Origin: Ligula intestinalis
Taxonomy: Eukaryota > Platyhelminthes > Cestoda > Diphyllobothriidea > Diphyllobothriidae
Reading direction: 5' to 3'
NCBI GenBank assembly: GCA_036362985.1
Contig: JAYGXS010000003.1
Location: 73,862,162-73,926,161 of the forward strand
Length of the DNA: 64,000 nucleotides
Shown: one piece after another, positions 11,290 to 22,275 of the stretch
Position numbering within the stretch: the stretch's first letter is position 1
How the letters are laid out: each line of letters begins with the position of its first letter
Made by a program: the position numbers and the translations under genes
The notes under the pieces: generated by a model
What the model was told of the DNA's origin: nothing
Databases searched by the model: none
Seen by the model: only the letters and a program-made list of their open reading frames with translations

Positions 11290-12120
11290 ATCGTCTCCTC
11301 TTCTTCCTCATCCGGGGATGATGTAAGGAATATTTTATCTGGACCTCGAATTTTCTCGCATAAAGTACATTATATTTGTTTAGTGTTACCTGTTAAAAGC
11401 GTAATTCATTTCTGCACAACCAAGGGTCCACGCTCTTTAAAGTAAATATCAACTACAATTGGCGCCAAAATTCGTAACTTGCTCACTAGCAAATTTAGAC
11501 AACCGTTCTCCCCGATAATACTTTTTGTGGAGGCAGAGAGAGAAGTGTGCTTTATTTTGAAGGTAAATATCCAAAATTTTCAGCAAAGAAAAGCTACTGG
11601 AATGGGTCGCCATGGGCATGCCCTCAAGCTATGCTTTACATTACAGACAACGGTGTTTGTTTGCAAGTTTTCGAAATTAATATTTTCCTTGAATGTATAC
11701 GCTCCTATAGAGAATCCTTGCTCGAGCATTTTGTTCTTACTACCAAAGCTAACTGCAACCTTCGTCTTCTAGAAGACGAAAATATATATGTGTGTGTTTG
11801 AGAATCGATTGTCAATGTGGAGGAACGTTCGAAGTTTCTAGCATGCCGTAAAAAAATATGCAGCATAAGGTGTGGTCCCTTCAATCGTCCCTGTTATTTC
11901 CGCCTCAGATTGCATTTATGAAGACTTAAATTCCTTTTAAAATTGCTGGTGTTAGCGTTTTAAGTAAAGTTGATAATTCTCAAACTGAAGACTTTTTTTC
12001 AAGTTTAATCCAACCCGGCACCAAGCTCGTCACGTGAAACGGTCGTCTTGCGAAAAGTAGCCAATCAAATTGCATCAGGTCACTTGTTAGCTGCAAGCAA
12101 CTGAGGACCCACGCCCTGTT
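11290..12120. other. No recognised feature
   Basis: Two overlapping plus-strand frames at 11479-11801 lack any recognisable motif. Confidence 0.3.
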
Positions 12121-12205
12121 AGCAAGACTCTGTGAGATACGATGTGGTCCGACTGGATAATAGACGGTAAAGCGTATCCCAGTGAATATAAACGGCCGCC
12201 TACCC
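12120..12205 (+). repeat. R1 promoter-like module
   Basis: GATACGATGTGGTCCGACTGG ... CGTATCCC followed by a TATAAA box. This imperfect palindrome plus TATA box recurs at 31.7, 33.3, 35.6 and 36.0 kb and marks the LTR-like repeat family R1. Confidence 0.45.
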
Positions 12206-12384
12206 GGACTGGAGGAAGCCAAAACTAACCACCACCGACCGCATAATTACATGCGGGTAACAACAATTTTCTTCCCCAATGACCGAATAATCACATGCGG
12301 GTGACAATAACTAATTTTTACTCCAACCCACTATATTAGCCTCTGCTAGCCATCTACGTAGATTAACTGTTTCGTACGATTCCC

Positions 12385-12455
12385 ATCCGTCTGATGATGG
12401 CCTGGTGAGCCAGTGTTGAAAATTCACTCAATAAAAAACATTTTCCCAAAGAATT
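12385..12455 (+). repeat. PLE 3'-tail remnant, second type
   Basis: TCTGATGATGGCC..GAGCC, TTGAAAATTC and ACTCAATAAAAAAC then TTTCCCAAAG match the tails at 49.4, 56.9 and 62.6 kb. It contains CTGATGA and GAAA but stem II does not close next to the GAAA, so I do not call it a hammerhead. Confidence 0.35.
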
Positions 12456-12499
12456 TCTTCTACCGAATTAAACTTCTTAGGATGCTGACTTTCCATTTT

Positions 12500-12960
12500 A
12501 TAAACTAGTAGATATGATAATGCATGGAAGGCCAGAGTGTTAGGGATAATTTAATAATGTGTAACAGGAGTAGAATGTAAGTAATAGGTATGTGACTTCC
12601 AGACAAGTGCAGCCCAGCCATGAATGGGCCGGAGTCCAGAGGCGCATTCCGGCAAGTAGATCACCGGGTCTGGACAACTACAACTGAACAGTACATTGTC
12701 GGTTTTGGGAGTACCTGAGCGTCAACAACTCCCCCACAGTAAGCTCCTGGCCTTGAGAAGTGGTGGGCCAGTGAGGCCAGAGAGGGGGGTGACATTGAAC
12801 GGAGGTTTTGACAACCTGGGGTGCGCACGGGCTGGTGCACACGAAAGCCCAACACGCAGGGCATGTGATCAATGCATGGCTAGGAAATACAAGGTCACTG
12901 CAACTTCATGGCGGACACAGGCATACACATACGCGCACTGACAATCCGTTAACTGGACAG
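12500..12960 (+). repeat. R1 LTR-like repeat copy
   Basis: Starts near TGTTAGGGATAATTTA (about 12537) and runs through AACAGGAGTAGAATG, GTAATAGGTA, GGAGGTTTTGACAA and GCTAGGAAATACAAGG. The reverse complement of the same sequence fills 35.6-35.96 kb. The TGTTAGG start and the TATA module of the family suggest LTR character; no coding partner is attached. Confidence 0.5.
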
Positions 12961-13119
12961 AAGATCGCCATTCTCAACAAATGTTCTGCTTGTGGCGCTC
13001 GGGTTACCTCAAATGCTGGTAAAAGGGGCTGCTCTTCAACCGTGACTCCATTTTATAACAGTACTAGAAGGTTTAACCAGTCTGATTTCGCAAACCCTCT
13101 TAGGATATCAGCCGGACCA

Positions 13120-13410
13120 AGTGCTAAACCAACTTAATAATTAATTCAGCCTAGCAGTCATTCTGGTGGATTCTAGATGATTGCTTAGGAAATCCTGCTT
13201 GGGCAGTCAACTTTCTCCCGTATTGGTGGATTCCATATGAGCGAAAAGTTGAGCGGGTAATATCGATCCAAGTGTGATTAAACTCATGGCGTGAAGCGGG
13301 CGTTTGTAGCTTAGCGGTAGAGCATTAGCCTCCGGCAAAGGCTTTCTCTGATGCGCGGGTTCAAATCCCGCCAAACGCCTAGAGTTTTTCACACTTGGGT
13401 CAACTCAAAT
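13120..13410 (+). repeat. tRNA-derived repeat unit
   Basis: The unit matches the one at 63.0-63.3 kb over its whole length: AATAATTAA, CAGCCTAGCAGTCATTCTGG, GATGATTGCTTAGGAAA, GGTGGATTCCATA, GATCCAAGTGTGATTAAA, then the tRNA core, ending with TTTTTCACACTTGGGTCAAC. Confidence 0.6.
13300..13379 (+). tRNA. tRNA-like core of the repeat; functional status doubtful
   Basis: The acceptor stem can form between GCGTTTG (13300-13306) and CAAACGC (13372-13378). The A box region reads TAGCTTAGCGGTAGAGC and the T arm GCGGG-TTCAAAT-CCCGC is perfect. The anticodon stem AGCCT/AGGCT encloses CCGGCAA, whose middle reads GGC, but two extra bases separate it from the D arm and the variable region is long. This is therefore more likely a pol III-type SINE head than a working tRNA gene. 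Confidence 0.35.
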
Positions 13411-14029
13411 TTGGAGGCTTTCCTAAGGCGTCGAGCCTAGCAAAGTGTCTTTGTTTGTTAGCACTGACCGCATAAGGGCGATGAGGGTCCATGCGAAATG
13501 ACCCAAACCTCTGGAGAGGAAACAGATGCACGCGCTTGCCCGTGCGCGCCACTGGTCGCAGTTGTCCCAATGCGCCAATCAGGCTACAGGCGAACGCGCA
13601 CTAGACACTCTTATACGATACTGTCCGCCTGACACAGTGGAGGTTGCAGCCACACCGAACAGCAGACGACAGTCTGCCCCCAATGTCAGGGCTTGCCTTC
13701 GGGGCGGGATAAAGAGCACGCTTGAGATCAAACAGCGGCAACAGCCACCCGAGACAGCTCCTTCGGGTTTTGTACACATTTAACCTCCCTCCGGTTAGAT
13801 TCCAGAATTAGGTCCTTCTTATTATGTTCTTCCTTGGGGATTTGAACAGGGCGTAAATCGACGGTGACACACGTTAGATGTCATCCTTATAACACTAGCG
13901 ATGCGGAACCCATCGTTATAGCAAAACAAAATTCTAGCGCTGGCACCAATTTCTGTTGATCAGGCAGGCGTCAATTTGAATACTGCGCTGCTTTCCTCAC
14001 TTTAGTAAATATAAATGCGCTTGATTCTA

Positions 14030-14560
14030 TCATGGTGCGCTCAAATCCGTGGCTTGGAGGGTTTGCCAACTGACGGGATAACTCGGGTAACCTACGTCGC
14101 TGCTCCTCCTGTACGCGTGTGTTTGTGTGTGCGTATGTGAGGAGATGGAGGACTGAGAGTCAGGCTGCAATGGCTCCCTCTTCATGTGGCCTTTATGGCG
14201 CTCCCACACACGCGGAAGCCTACCTAACGAGTTGGCTGAGTCAAGTGTGCGGGTGTTGAGTGACTATCGCGCCAGCCACCTACACACTCCTTCATCCTCA
14301 ATCTTATTGACTTTGTATTTACACCGGAAGCGGAGGTGGGAGTGGCAAGCGAGTGGACAGGTCCCCGCGAGTCTGCTCTAACTCTTGTTTTTTTTTATTC
14401 GCGGCGATTCGCTGCGTTGCTTCAGCCTGCTCTAGCCTTCGTGCAGCTTGCCCAGCTTGCATCGGTGTCTGCTCGGCTTGCTTCAGCGTTTGCTGCGGTT
14501 TGTTGGAGCATGCGACTGCCCATCGTCGAAATCGACGTAGGAACTGTCGGGTTATACAAA
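14030..14560 (+). repeat. 530-bp dispersed repeat, copy 1
   Basis: The stretch from TGCGCTCAAATCCGTGGCTTGGAGGG to the GCATGCGACTGCCCATCGTCG region is repeated at 22695-23200 in the same orientation at high similarity, and a diverged partial copy lies at 24190-24420. The right part contains short sub-repeats of the GCTTGCTTCAGCGTTTGCTGC type. Overlapping ORFs are shared between copies but alternate frames freely, so they are not evidence of coding. Confidence 0.65.
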
Positions 14561-14998
14561 ACGCTTGGCAGATGTGTTCAACATCCTAGCTCCTTAATAC
14601 GTAGTTCCACAGACATCTCGACAGGCAGCATGCTCTTTCCGACAACTTTCAGTTGAGACTTGGTGCTGAGTGGCTGTTTCACACTGTCCAACCGCTTCAG
14701 CAAACTAGCGGGCCCCCAGTCCTCGGCTGTTGTTATAAACTACAAAATGAGTTGGCTTTTCCCCCATCTCAGCAGATCATAGCGCTTACTCGCGTGATTT
14801 TCCCTAATGTAGGTAGACTATGCTTATTTTGTCAAACGGAACCCAACGCTGATATTGTCATCTGATCTTAACGCGCACATTTTAACCCGTGTTTTTTTTC
14901 AATAAATCGCTAAATCGCTAATGCAAGCGAACATGCGAGTCCTAGGGAGTAATTTAGAAGTAGAAGATGGCTCGATCACTGGGACAATATGTTAATTC

Positions 14999-15041
14999 GC
15001 CTGAAGTTTCGAAGTCCGTCGTGGATTTATCATCATAGACA
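14999..15041 (-). ncRNA. Degenerate hammerhead-like motif (left inverted arm)
   Basis: Minus strand: GTCT, then ATGATGA where CTGATGA is expected, an AAATCC..GGACTT stem II, GAAACTTC and AGGC. The first core base is changed, so activity is unlikely. It mirrors the motif at 15653-15694. Confidence 0.45.
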
Positions 15042-15150
15042 TGCTCATTGAACAGTCGCAAAAAGTCGTTTGTGGGTGCACAGGGTTCTGTCGCGAAATT
15101 TAAACATATAGAAATATCGATAAATGCCTTTGCTTGCGCGCTGATTTTTT

Positions 15151-15505
15151 GTGTCAGCTAAGTCCATCTGGTGCAGTTGCGGGCAAAGCAACCACATCGG
15201 AGAAACTGGCAGACTTCTGAAGACGCGAATTGCCGAACACGCGGCAGCAGTGCGGCGAAATGATGCCAATTATCAAGTTACGGCTCATTCGGCAAAACCC
15301 GGCTATACATTCAAATTTGATGAGTCCAAAATTATCGCAAGAGGTGGCAATCGGGTGAACCGAAAATTACTTGAGTCATGATTTACGGGCCCTCAGTCCA
15401 TCAAAAAGTGCAATGATTTACCCAATCCCTATTCGGTGTTGAGGCTAAATTTGGCCGAAGCAAATCGCTGCTCGGGGAATACACAGGCCATCACATGAGC
15501 TTATG
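15151..15505 (+). pseudogene. PLE GIY-YIG endonuclease remnant
   Basis: The first 76 codons read WCSCGQSNHIGETGRLLKTR, then IAEHAAAVRRNDANYQVTAHS, FKFDESKIIARGGNRVNRKLLES: a Cys pair, the IGETGR strand with its catalytic arginine region, and the REH-like AEH helix of the GIY-YIG fold. The strand with GIY is changed. A TGA at about 15379 stands where a tryptophan is usual, and the same frame continues as FTGPQSIKKCNDLPNPYSVL, the usual PLE C-terminal tail. It nicks DNA for target-primed reverse transcription in intact PLEs. This copy is dead by that stop and by lacking the polymerase. Confidence 0.7.
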
Positions 15506-15652
15506 CCAACACCAAAAGTTCAGGTGGACATAGCTGACACAACGATTCAGCGCACAAGCAAAGGCATATATTTATTTTTCCTGTACGTTTAAATTTTGCG
15601 GCAGAACCCTGTGCACACACAAACGTCTTTCTGTGACTTTTCTGTGATATTT

Positions 15653-15694
15653 GTCTTTGATGATGAATCCGCGACGGACTTTGAAACTTCAGGC
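15653..15694 (+). ncRNA. Hammerhead-like motif (right inverted arm)
   Basis: GTCT (15653-15656) pairs with AGGC (15691-15694). The core reads TTGATGA, one change from CTGATGA. Stem II is the AATCCGCGACGGACT region, GAAAC is at 15683-15687 and the triplet is TTC. The changed C and the loss of the ACGT palindrome argue against activity. Confidence 0.5.
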
Positions 15695-15732
15695 GAATAA
15701 GCATACTGTCCCAGCGATCGCGTCGTGCGACT

Positions 15733-15851
15733 CAGAAAAGGGAACTAGTTCTTCTTCTTAAATCCCTTAAACATTCAACCACTGTCGATCTAGTTATTAG
15801 TCATGATAAAAAACTACTGAACCAATGTCATAGAACTAGTTCCCTTTTCTG
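15733..15851. repeat. 119-bp segment with perfect 20-bp terminal inverted repeats
   Basis: CAGAAAAGGGAACTAGTTCT at 15733-15752 recurs exactly, inverted, at 15832-15851. The inside shows no coding potential. It directly follows the PLE terminal unit and may be a tiny MITE or a by-product of the inverted PLE layout. Confidence 0.5.
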
Positions 15852-15859
15852 TGGCCTAA

Positions 15860-16860
15860 TGCCGTTCGCTACAACAAAACTAATAAGTATGGAGGCGTAC
15901 TTTTGTTTTTTGGGGCAAATAGTTTAACGCTGCCTGCTGAACTATCGTAATTTAAGAAAGGAGTATGTTGAAGAAACCTGTGGTGGTATGCATTTTGAAG
16001 TCGTGAATCAGGTACGGACGCGTACTTAACAATACTAGACATCAAACATGCAGCTAGGAATTTCAGGAGGGGCACGGATATTTGTCCTGTCCTGCCCTAA
16101 GTTTAAATGCAAAATCACCTGTTTGTATTCCATGCTACTAACAGAAACAGGTTCTTTGAAATGCCGACTAAAAACGTTTAAACTGTCATATCTTAGCTGA
16201 ACTGAGACCGCTGCCGAGCTTCTGCTTTCCACATCTAGAGACCAAACCATTAGAAAAATCTTAAATCCTTTACAAATATGTCTTTGGGGTACTATTTGGA
16301 TGATTACATAACGCAGACCTTATCTTTATTCCTTATCAGCTGAAGGCACCAAAAACTGTAAAGTATTCACTGATATTTCAAGGATACGCTGAAACTCAGA
16401 GGAATGTACAGTTAATATTTGCCGGACGTAAACTTCTCTAAATATAAACGAAATGGTATACTAAGAATTGCAGTTGCCAAGAAAATTTAAATTTGAGCCT
16501 CACCGGACGGCCTGGAAAAACATTTGCAATGTCTCGACCAGTGAACTCAAGTGACATACCCTGTGCTTTAGTAAACTTCATCCTGGACAAAACAAAAACA
16601 CAGGAGCATTTGCAACACATGGCCCAACGCAGAACACTTGACTCGGTGTCAGATTCCGACTGATATGTATTCTTTTGAGTTTATTGAATTAAACTGGGTT
16701 TTTTAATACTGCAATAAACATAATTGTGACTATATTCTTTTGATTTATCTGTTTTGCACGTAAAAGCCTTGTGTGTCTTTGAAATATGCGTATACTTACG
16801 TGACATGTGTTTTCGCATTTTTGATATTTCTGTTTATGAGTAAAAATGTTTTTTTTTCGT
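15860..16860. other. No recognised feature
   Basis: Short minus-strand frames (15869-16075, 16035-16250, 16438-16620) match nothing known. Confidence 0.3.
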
Positions 16861-17812
16861 ATCAAGTCAAGTCAAGTCAAGTTTATTGAATGAAATGTAG
16901 GCAAACGCCTTTGAACTCCCTCTTGATACATAGGATTTAAGAAACGCATCGGCACAGCCGAACATTTCAAAGAAGTCTTTAACACAATTGCAGACGACTA
17001 CTCGCTTGTTTCAAGTAATAAACTCACACTCACTTAACACGAGCCAGCAGTGTAACAGAGCAAGAAGAGAAGACAGTGAAGAAACTCCTAAGGCATGGCT
17101 CATAAATCAAAATGGAATATCATTTGTGGTCTTCAGGAAACAAAACTGTCGCTCGTGGGGGAAAGTATGTGAATGATAGGAGCAGGATGCTTCTGTGAAT
17201 TTTGGCTGCAGCCATGACGTCCATGGTGAGTAATATCTACATCCGAAGGACCATACGAGGAGGAGACCTCAGAGTCACGAGAACGTCCCGAAGAACTGGA
17301 GATGCGACCATGATACGCCTTTGCTGTGTCAAGAGTAGAGGAACCCGCCACGTCATCAGCATTCGGTCTATACGAGAAAGGGCATGACAGGGCCGCGTAC
17401 TCTAGGACCATAAGTACGGTATCTGCGACCTCAGACGCGATCAGCGCAGTTCGCATAGTGAGCAGAGACTTTGGATACCTAAGTTGGCCTAAACGCATTT
17501 TGTTAAATACTAATAATACTACTAAAAAATTACTCTCAGTATATATTTATGGCATTTCAGTGTTTGGATTCGGAGCACTTAATCGCGACGATACTCATCA
17601 AATAAGTTAAGTTTTGCTTTAACAATATTGACAGACGGGGACATGACAATATCCGCAGGAAGGGCATTCCATGCCCAGATTATCCTCTTAGAGAAAAAGA
17701 CTTTTCTTGGGTCAAGTCTTGCCCCAGTCACACGTAATTTGAGGTTGTGTCCTCGTAGCCTAGAGGTGGTGGTCTGTTTAATGGTATCTGTAATATATTT
17801 TTGTGTTTTCAT
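16861..17812 (-). mobile_element. 3' end of a LINE (non-LTR retrotransposon)
   Basis: On the minus strand the end of a reverse transcriptase ORF (17579-17812) is followed by about 700 bp of non-coding tail, AATAAA and four copies of CTTGA at 16861-16882. A short tandem repeat as the very 3' end is typical of CR1-type LINEs. Everything upstream of the last 77 codons is missing, as expected from 5' truncation during insertion. Confidence 0.6.
17579..17812 (-). pseudogene. LINE reverse transcriptase, C-terminal end
   Basis: The product contains TTSRLRGHNLKLRVTGARLD, RKVFFSKRIIWAWNALPADIV and SPSVNIVKAKLNLF. The pattern basic RGH-LKL, FFS-R, W-N-LP and a final helix with phenylalanine is the standard C-terminus of CR1/jockey-like reverse transcriptases, beyond the catalytic palm. 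The catalytic domain lies upstream and is absent, so this piece has no function alone. The tail downstream ends in CTTGA repeats, which supports the assignment. Confidence 0.65.
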
Positions 17813-19880
17813 TAAGATACTGATCGTTGATTATCAGTTTGGTATTTAAGTAGATGTCTGTGAATAGGTTTTCAGATTAGTTGATGAGCCCTCGTTAATT
17901 TAGGCAGTTTTAACTTGTTTGATCACCTGCTGTAGCCAAGAAGGATTTATTATCGTCTTTTATCACCAGATGTGCAGCCTTATTACATTGCTTTATAAAA
18001 TCCCCAGCAATTTCCTTTTATGGGTTGATGATGAACAATTCAATAAGATAGGAAGGCCTACTTTCAAATGCCGCCTTTTTGGGATAGATAGTTGGATGTT
18101 GTCACCTCAACCATTTTAATCAAATTCAATAAATGTAGTAAGCATTCTGTCGAAACATCCGGAGTCGATCACCAAAAGGAAACAGTTATCAAAAAAGGTG
18201 AGCAGCAATCATGCAAGCATGCATTAAAAAGTTATAGATTCAGGCATCTTGTTTTTTTAGTTCAGTCGTTTATTCCTTTTCGCGGATCTGCTTGTACTTA
18301 TCTTCTGCACGACCTTACGATGACAGTCAAATGTTGGGTCCCCTACAGCTTTTGATTCGCATAACTGTCTAATTAATCGGGAGCAGTATGCGAGTCTTTT
18401 TGAATTATGGCCTAAGCTTGCTTTTAGTCTTTGTTTACTTCAATTTTCGTTAAGTTTATTTTTATTTCATTCAGCTTTAGTTCATTTTTGTTTCCCTTTT
18501 TACTGACATGCGGCTATTCTGTAGCTCAGAAGCTATCTCGATATAAACTCTATATCATCTCTATATCGACTCTATACCAAAAAGATTAGATGAAGGCCGG
18601 GCTATGTAGTTTCGCGTATATTTTGCATGGCCATTATTAGCTTGTGGAATACGAAGTAGTCTATGCGGGAATCTATGACAGAAGTATCCCAACAGTTATA
18701 GGCCAGTAAATAAGAAAAATGACGTTGGTTGTTAAAAATGAAATGGTGTTTTGGCATCTTATTGCAAGATGTGGCAAGTTACTTGCAAGGCATATTTAAC
18801 CGATTAAAACAAAAAGTTGTTCAGTGCCGTTTCAATCTGAACTTGTGTTGTGAGGTAATCCATATGTTTTTGTTGAGGAATCGCATAAGAATTCATTGTA
18901 AACTTTTCACTATGTCAGTCGCAGGCATATTTAAAACCAAATGAATTGCATTAAATCAAGTAGTTGGCGTTAAAAAGTTATACTACTAAATTTCACTTTT
19001 GCTTATTTTGGCGAAAATATACTGTTAATGTATGCATACTTCCGGTAAGCGGAAAAGGCTGTTTACACTACTCTAGGTGTTTCTTTTCCAGAAGTAATCA
19101 AAGTATGCGGCCGATGTATGCATTGTTGTGAAGTAAATTACTAGGCTATTCAGTACTGCGGAAAATTTTCCTACTGCTTTATAGGTATAAAGGCCAGGTT
19201 TTGAGGCAGCGACCGACCTTTCGCAAAATATAAGATCGAATTTTTACACCTATGTTGCAAAAGTAATCATGCTGACAACACGGATAATAGCTAAAAGCAC
19301 AGACTTGCGTGTTTCGGTGATCTTGTGCAGTTAAATGATGTAGATATAAGAGCTTCAGTTCATCAAAGGGTCCCTTAACGTCCCCTGTGGGATGATCAGC
19401 AAGTACTACTGGCTTGATTTATCAGCACCTTCATAAACGTTGGACATTACTTGTAAAACAACTGCTTATTTGAGGCAAACGTAATGTGTCATGTTTAACA
19501 GTTCCATTTAGTTTATCTTATCTTTCATCCTGTGGGGATCGTACTTGATTAAACATTATGCATCAAAGATCTGCATGTAAACTTTGTGTATCTAAACGAG
19601 ACACGCTCCAATTTTTTAAAGATGAAAGTTCATTTTCTTTTAAAGAAACACATCGTAAGTACAAGACGTTTTACGGTTTTCGAATACATTCTTGTTTTTT
19701 TGACATCCACAGATTTGCTAATATTTTATGAAACTATTCAAGATGCTTGCGATTTATACCAACGTTTTAAAAAAGATCAAACTCCTCTACGTTGGGAAAA
19801 CGTTTCTGGAAGAAACCGCAGGTCATGTTGTTAGGAAACTTAAAGTGTACGTGAGAAGGTAAGCTACTTGTAAAAATATG
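17813..19880. other. No recognised gene
   Basis: AT-rich. A fragment of the R1 module (GTATCCCAACAGTTATAGGCC) lies near 18650-18720. The plus-strand frame at 19586-19834 has no recognisable domain. Confidence 0.3.
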
Positions 19881-19889
19881 CATCAACGA

Positions 19890-20440
19890 CCGACGATAGC
19901 CAAGGTCGAGATGTCACCACCTAATCACGTCTTGTGTGAGGCCCCAGGGAAGAATACGACAAGAAGAGGGCAAAATCAGAAGTCTTTTGGTTTTACTAGT
20001 GCAACATATTTAGAGAAACAAACGCGTGTAATACGATTTCCATCGAGTCAATCAGCTTTCATCCTGGCGTGGGTAGTGGCACGATTGGCTGGTGATTAGA
20101 CGGTTGACTGTAGCTTGAATGTTAAATTATCGATTGATTGACAGCCAATATGCGTTCGCCTCGTGTAGGCCAATCGATAGCCTGCTGTGGGCACGGCCAT
20201 TTGCTGCATGCTATCTGCATATTAGGCTCATCCTTACATTCCCCCTGTGAGATGAATCGAAAGATTTTTTGCAGGTTCACTTGTAACGGAACCGTTTGCA
20301 TTCTTTGCCGGCCTGCTTGTCTAGAGGCTGACGTTCGTGCTTTTGTAGCACTGGGCTCCCTCGTGTAGAGATCTGGGGAGTCGGCGGTGGTCGTGGGGGA
20401 GGAGGATGATTGATTCTGGCCGGACAATCGACATGTCATG
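19890..20440 (-). mobile_element. 3' fragment of a gypsy element (LTR and pol end)
   Basis: The stretch near 19900-20030 aligns with the LTR of the element at 42.1-46.0 kb: a CTTGTGTGAGGCCCC AGGGAAGAA block and CAGAAGTCTT are shared. The LTR appears to end in ACA at 20238, followed by TTCCCCCT (a polypurine tract on the minus strand). The minus frame 20440-20240 then carries ASRQAGRQRMQTVPLQVN, matching RSSRKKTNTVPLQVNPRL at the end of pol in the 42-kb element. It is an older, more diverged relative. Confidence 0.6.
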
Positions 20441-20860
20441 CTAGTTTTAACCTACAATTAGAGTTTTTCGCGTCTTCGGGACCAGTTTTTTTAATTCTCT
20501 TCTCATCTTCCTCTTACGCGATTGCCTTTGTCTGACCATTATAGTTGTGATGTAAACTGCCATCCCACCTAATCAAAAGTTACTCGCTGGTAGGCTACCA
20601 AGGATGTAGTGGCCATTGGGTGATGTATCTTGGCTCCTACGGCAGATGCGTTGGACTAAAACGAAGATGAGGTTAGTTGCTTTTTCCTGGCTGTGCTAAG
20701 TTCGTACGAGCCTATCCTTTCCCATCTCCGGTCCTCTTTACTATTGGTTTGACACTGGATCTAGTTTAGGGAGTGTGGAGCAAGTAAGGTAGATTCAGCG
20801 AAATTCTACTCTCACAATGATCCATCGCGAGTCACCGTCCCTGTATGATCCTATTGTGGA
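20440..20860. other. No recognised feature
   Basis: No conserved frame or repeat seen. Confidence 0.3.
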
Positions 20861-21260
20861 GGAAATGGTAGACGTATCGCAGGGGATTAAGTAATTTAAA
20901 CCATAGCAACTGCGATCTTCAGACCACGGTTACTTAGTAGAGAAGAAGTCAGTGGAGACCGAAGTAGTTGGGAACAGTATATTGTGTACACAGGGCAACG
21001 AAGAATAGATGGGAAGTGATTTGACTTGGAGAGCGTACGACCAGCCAGGAGGCCGGGCGGGTCCAAGTGCTGGTTTGACAGCAGTCAGGCCTGTGAGCGG
21101 AGAAAGTAATTTACGCGTGCAGGCTTGCTATTCGTCACGGACCCAAAAAGCATCTATGCAGCAACTGTCATTGGCTGTTCGCAGATGTCGAGAACTGCAT
21201 CGGTGGGCCTTTGGGCAAAGTCCACTTCGTCGTTGAACTGTTGCATGCTGCACTTGCGTA
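20860..21260 (+). repeat. R1 repeat copy
   Basis: Contains GCGATCTTCAGACC, GTATATTGTGTACACAGGG, a GATTTGACTTGGAGAGCGTACGACC segment, CAGTCAGGCC and a distal TCGAGAACTGCATCGGTGGGCCTTT segment. These occur in the same order at 23.4-23.9 kb. Confidence 0.5.
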
Positions 21261-22010
21261 TGGCACGTCCTAGACAAAGGCCTTACCACCTAAGTCACCA
21301 CGCCCAATATCCTCACCAGTTTGTGGTCGTAAGTCTCGGACAACTGGCCGGTGGACGGAAGAAGGACAAGCGGCATGTCCGAGAGTAGGAAACCACCCAC
21401 AATGCAAAGCAAAGCATTTCTCACGATAATTAACTGGACAGAACTTGAATCTATTACACGACGCGCTAATTGTATTTGCTTGAAATGTCGCTAACGGTAG
21501 GGATTTCTTGCAAAGCCGCCTTTGTACGTGATACTAACGAAAAAAATACTTCTACATTTGCAGTAGGTTGAAATCCCACCCATAAAATCATTTTCTTGAT
21601 TATGCTGACCAATAGGAGTTGTTCTAACATTATTATTGGTCTATGGGCATTTTTTTGCTGAGCAGTAGGAGCTTTTGTTGGTTTAGTACATTCTTTCCGC
21701 ATGGTTTTCACTTCTTATTTCAGTTCAGTAAAACAATCACAAGCGGATTTATTTCCTACTGAGCACTTATCACGCAGTAAACACGCATAACCTACGTCTG
21801 AACCAAGCATTAAACCTTTAATCACGAGTTCCTTACGAAAATTAGATGGAAAACTTTTGCCATTTAGCGACATAATAAGAAAAATTTACGTTGCTAACTA
21901 ACTGAGAAGTTCACTTTTCTATGGACGGAGGGTTGGGCTCAATGATCTCGTCTGAGCATGCCCGTTGTGGCATCCCCACTTCGATAGGATCGAGACCAAC
22001 CTCATCATTT
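21260..22010. other. No recognised feature
   Basis: No conserved frame or repeat seen. Confidence 0.3.
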
Positions 22011-22080
22011 GTGAAGTAGAAGAGGACTCGATCGCTGGGACAATATATTTATTCGCCTAACGTTTCGCTTGTATTAGCTC
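22010..22080 (-). repeat. PLE terminal-unit fragment with broken hammerhead
   Basis: Minus strand GAAACGTTAGGCGAATAAAT then TATTGTCCCAGCGATCGAG matches the 3' part of the motifs at 15.7 and 24.1 kb. The CTGATGA half is missing. It is inverted relative to the unit at 23.95-24.15 kb. Confidence 0.5.
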
Positions 22081-22084
22081 GCCA

Positions 22085-22275
22085 TTTGTGTAAACTTTCT
22101 TTCGATCCTCTCTCTTTCCTCCTCTTTCTCTTTATCTTTATCTCTTCACCACCAACCCTTCTATCTCATTCTTCCCTTTCTTTGTCTTCGTTCCTCTGTC
22201 CCTCTCTCTGCCCCCCTCTCTCTCTGTCTCTCTCTCACCCTCCCTCTTTCTCTTCTTTTTCTTCTCCGCACCCAC
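22085..22275 (+). repeat. 190-bp polypyrimidine tract
   Basis: Almost uninterrupted C and T with CTCTCTCT cores. The 90-codon frame across it is a by-product of composition. Confidence 0.6.

Larger units (their letters stand above)
14960..15735. mobile_element. PLE fragment: endonuclease between inverted terminal units
   Basis: The left arm (about 14960-15168, minus) and the right arm (about 15522-15735, plus) are reverse complements over some 200 bp and both contain the PLE terminal unit with a hammerhead-like motif. Between them lies a GIY-YIG endonuclease remnant. Inverted terminal repeats around a 5'-truncated PLE are a known layout of Penelope-type insertions. The reverse transcriptase is absent. 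Confidence 0.65.

Noticed and set aside
13300..13379. Functional tRNA gene for alanine (GGC anticodon)
   Set aside because: Arms are recognisable, but extra bases before the anticodon stem, a long variable region and its place inside a repeat unit argue for a tRNA-derived repeat.
14336..14656. 106-codon ORF and the matching frame at 23.1-23.3 kb
   Set aside because: Both arise from GCTTGCTTCAGC sub-repeats of a dispersed repeat and two frames are open at once, typical of repeat-driven ORFs.
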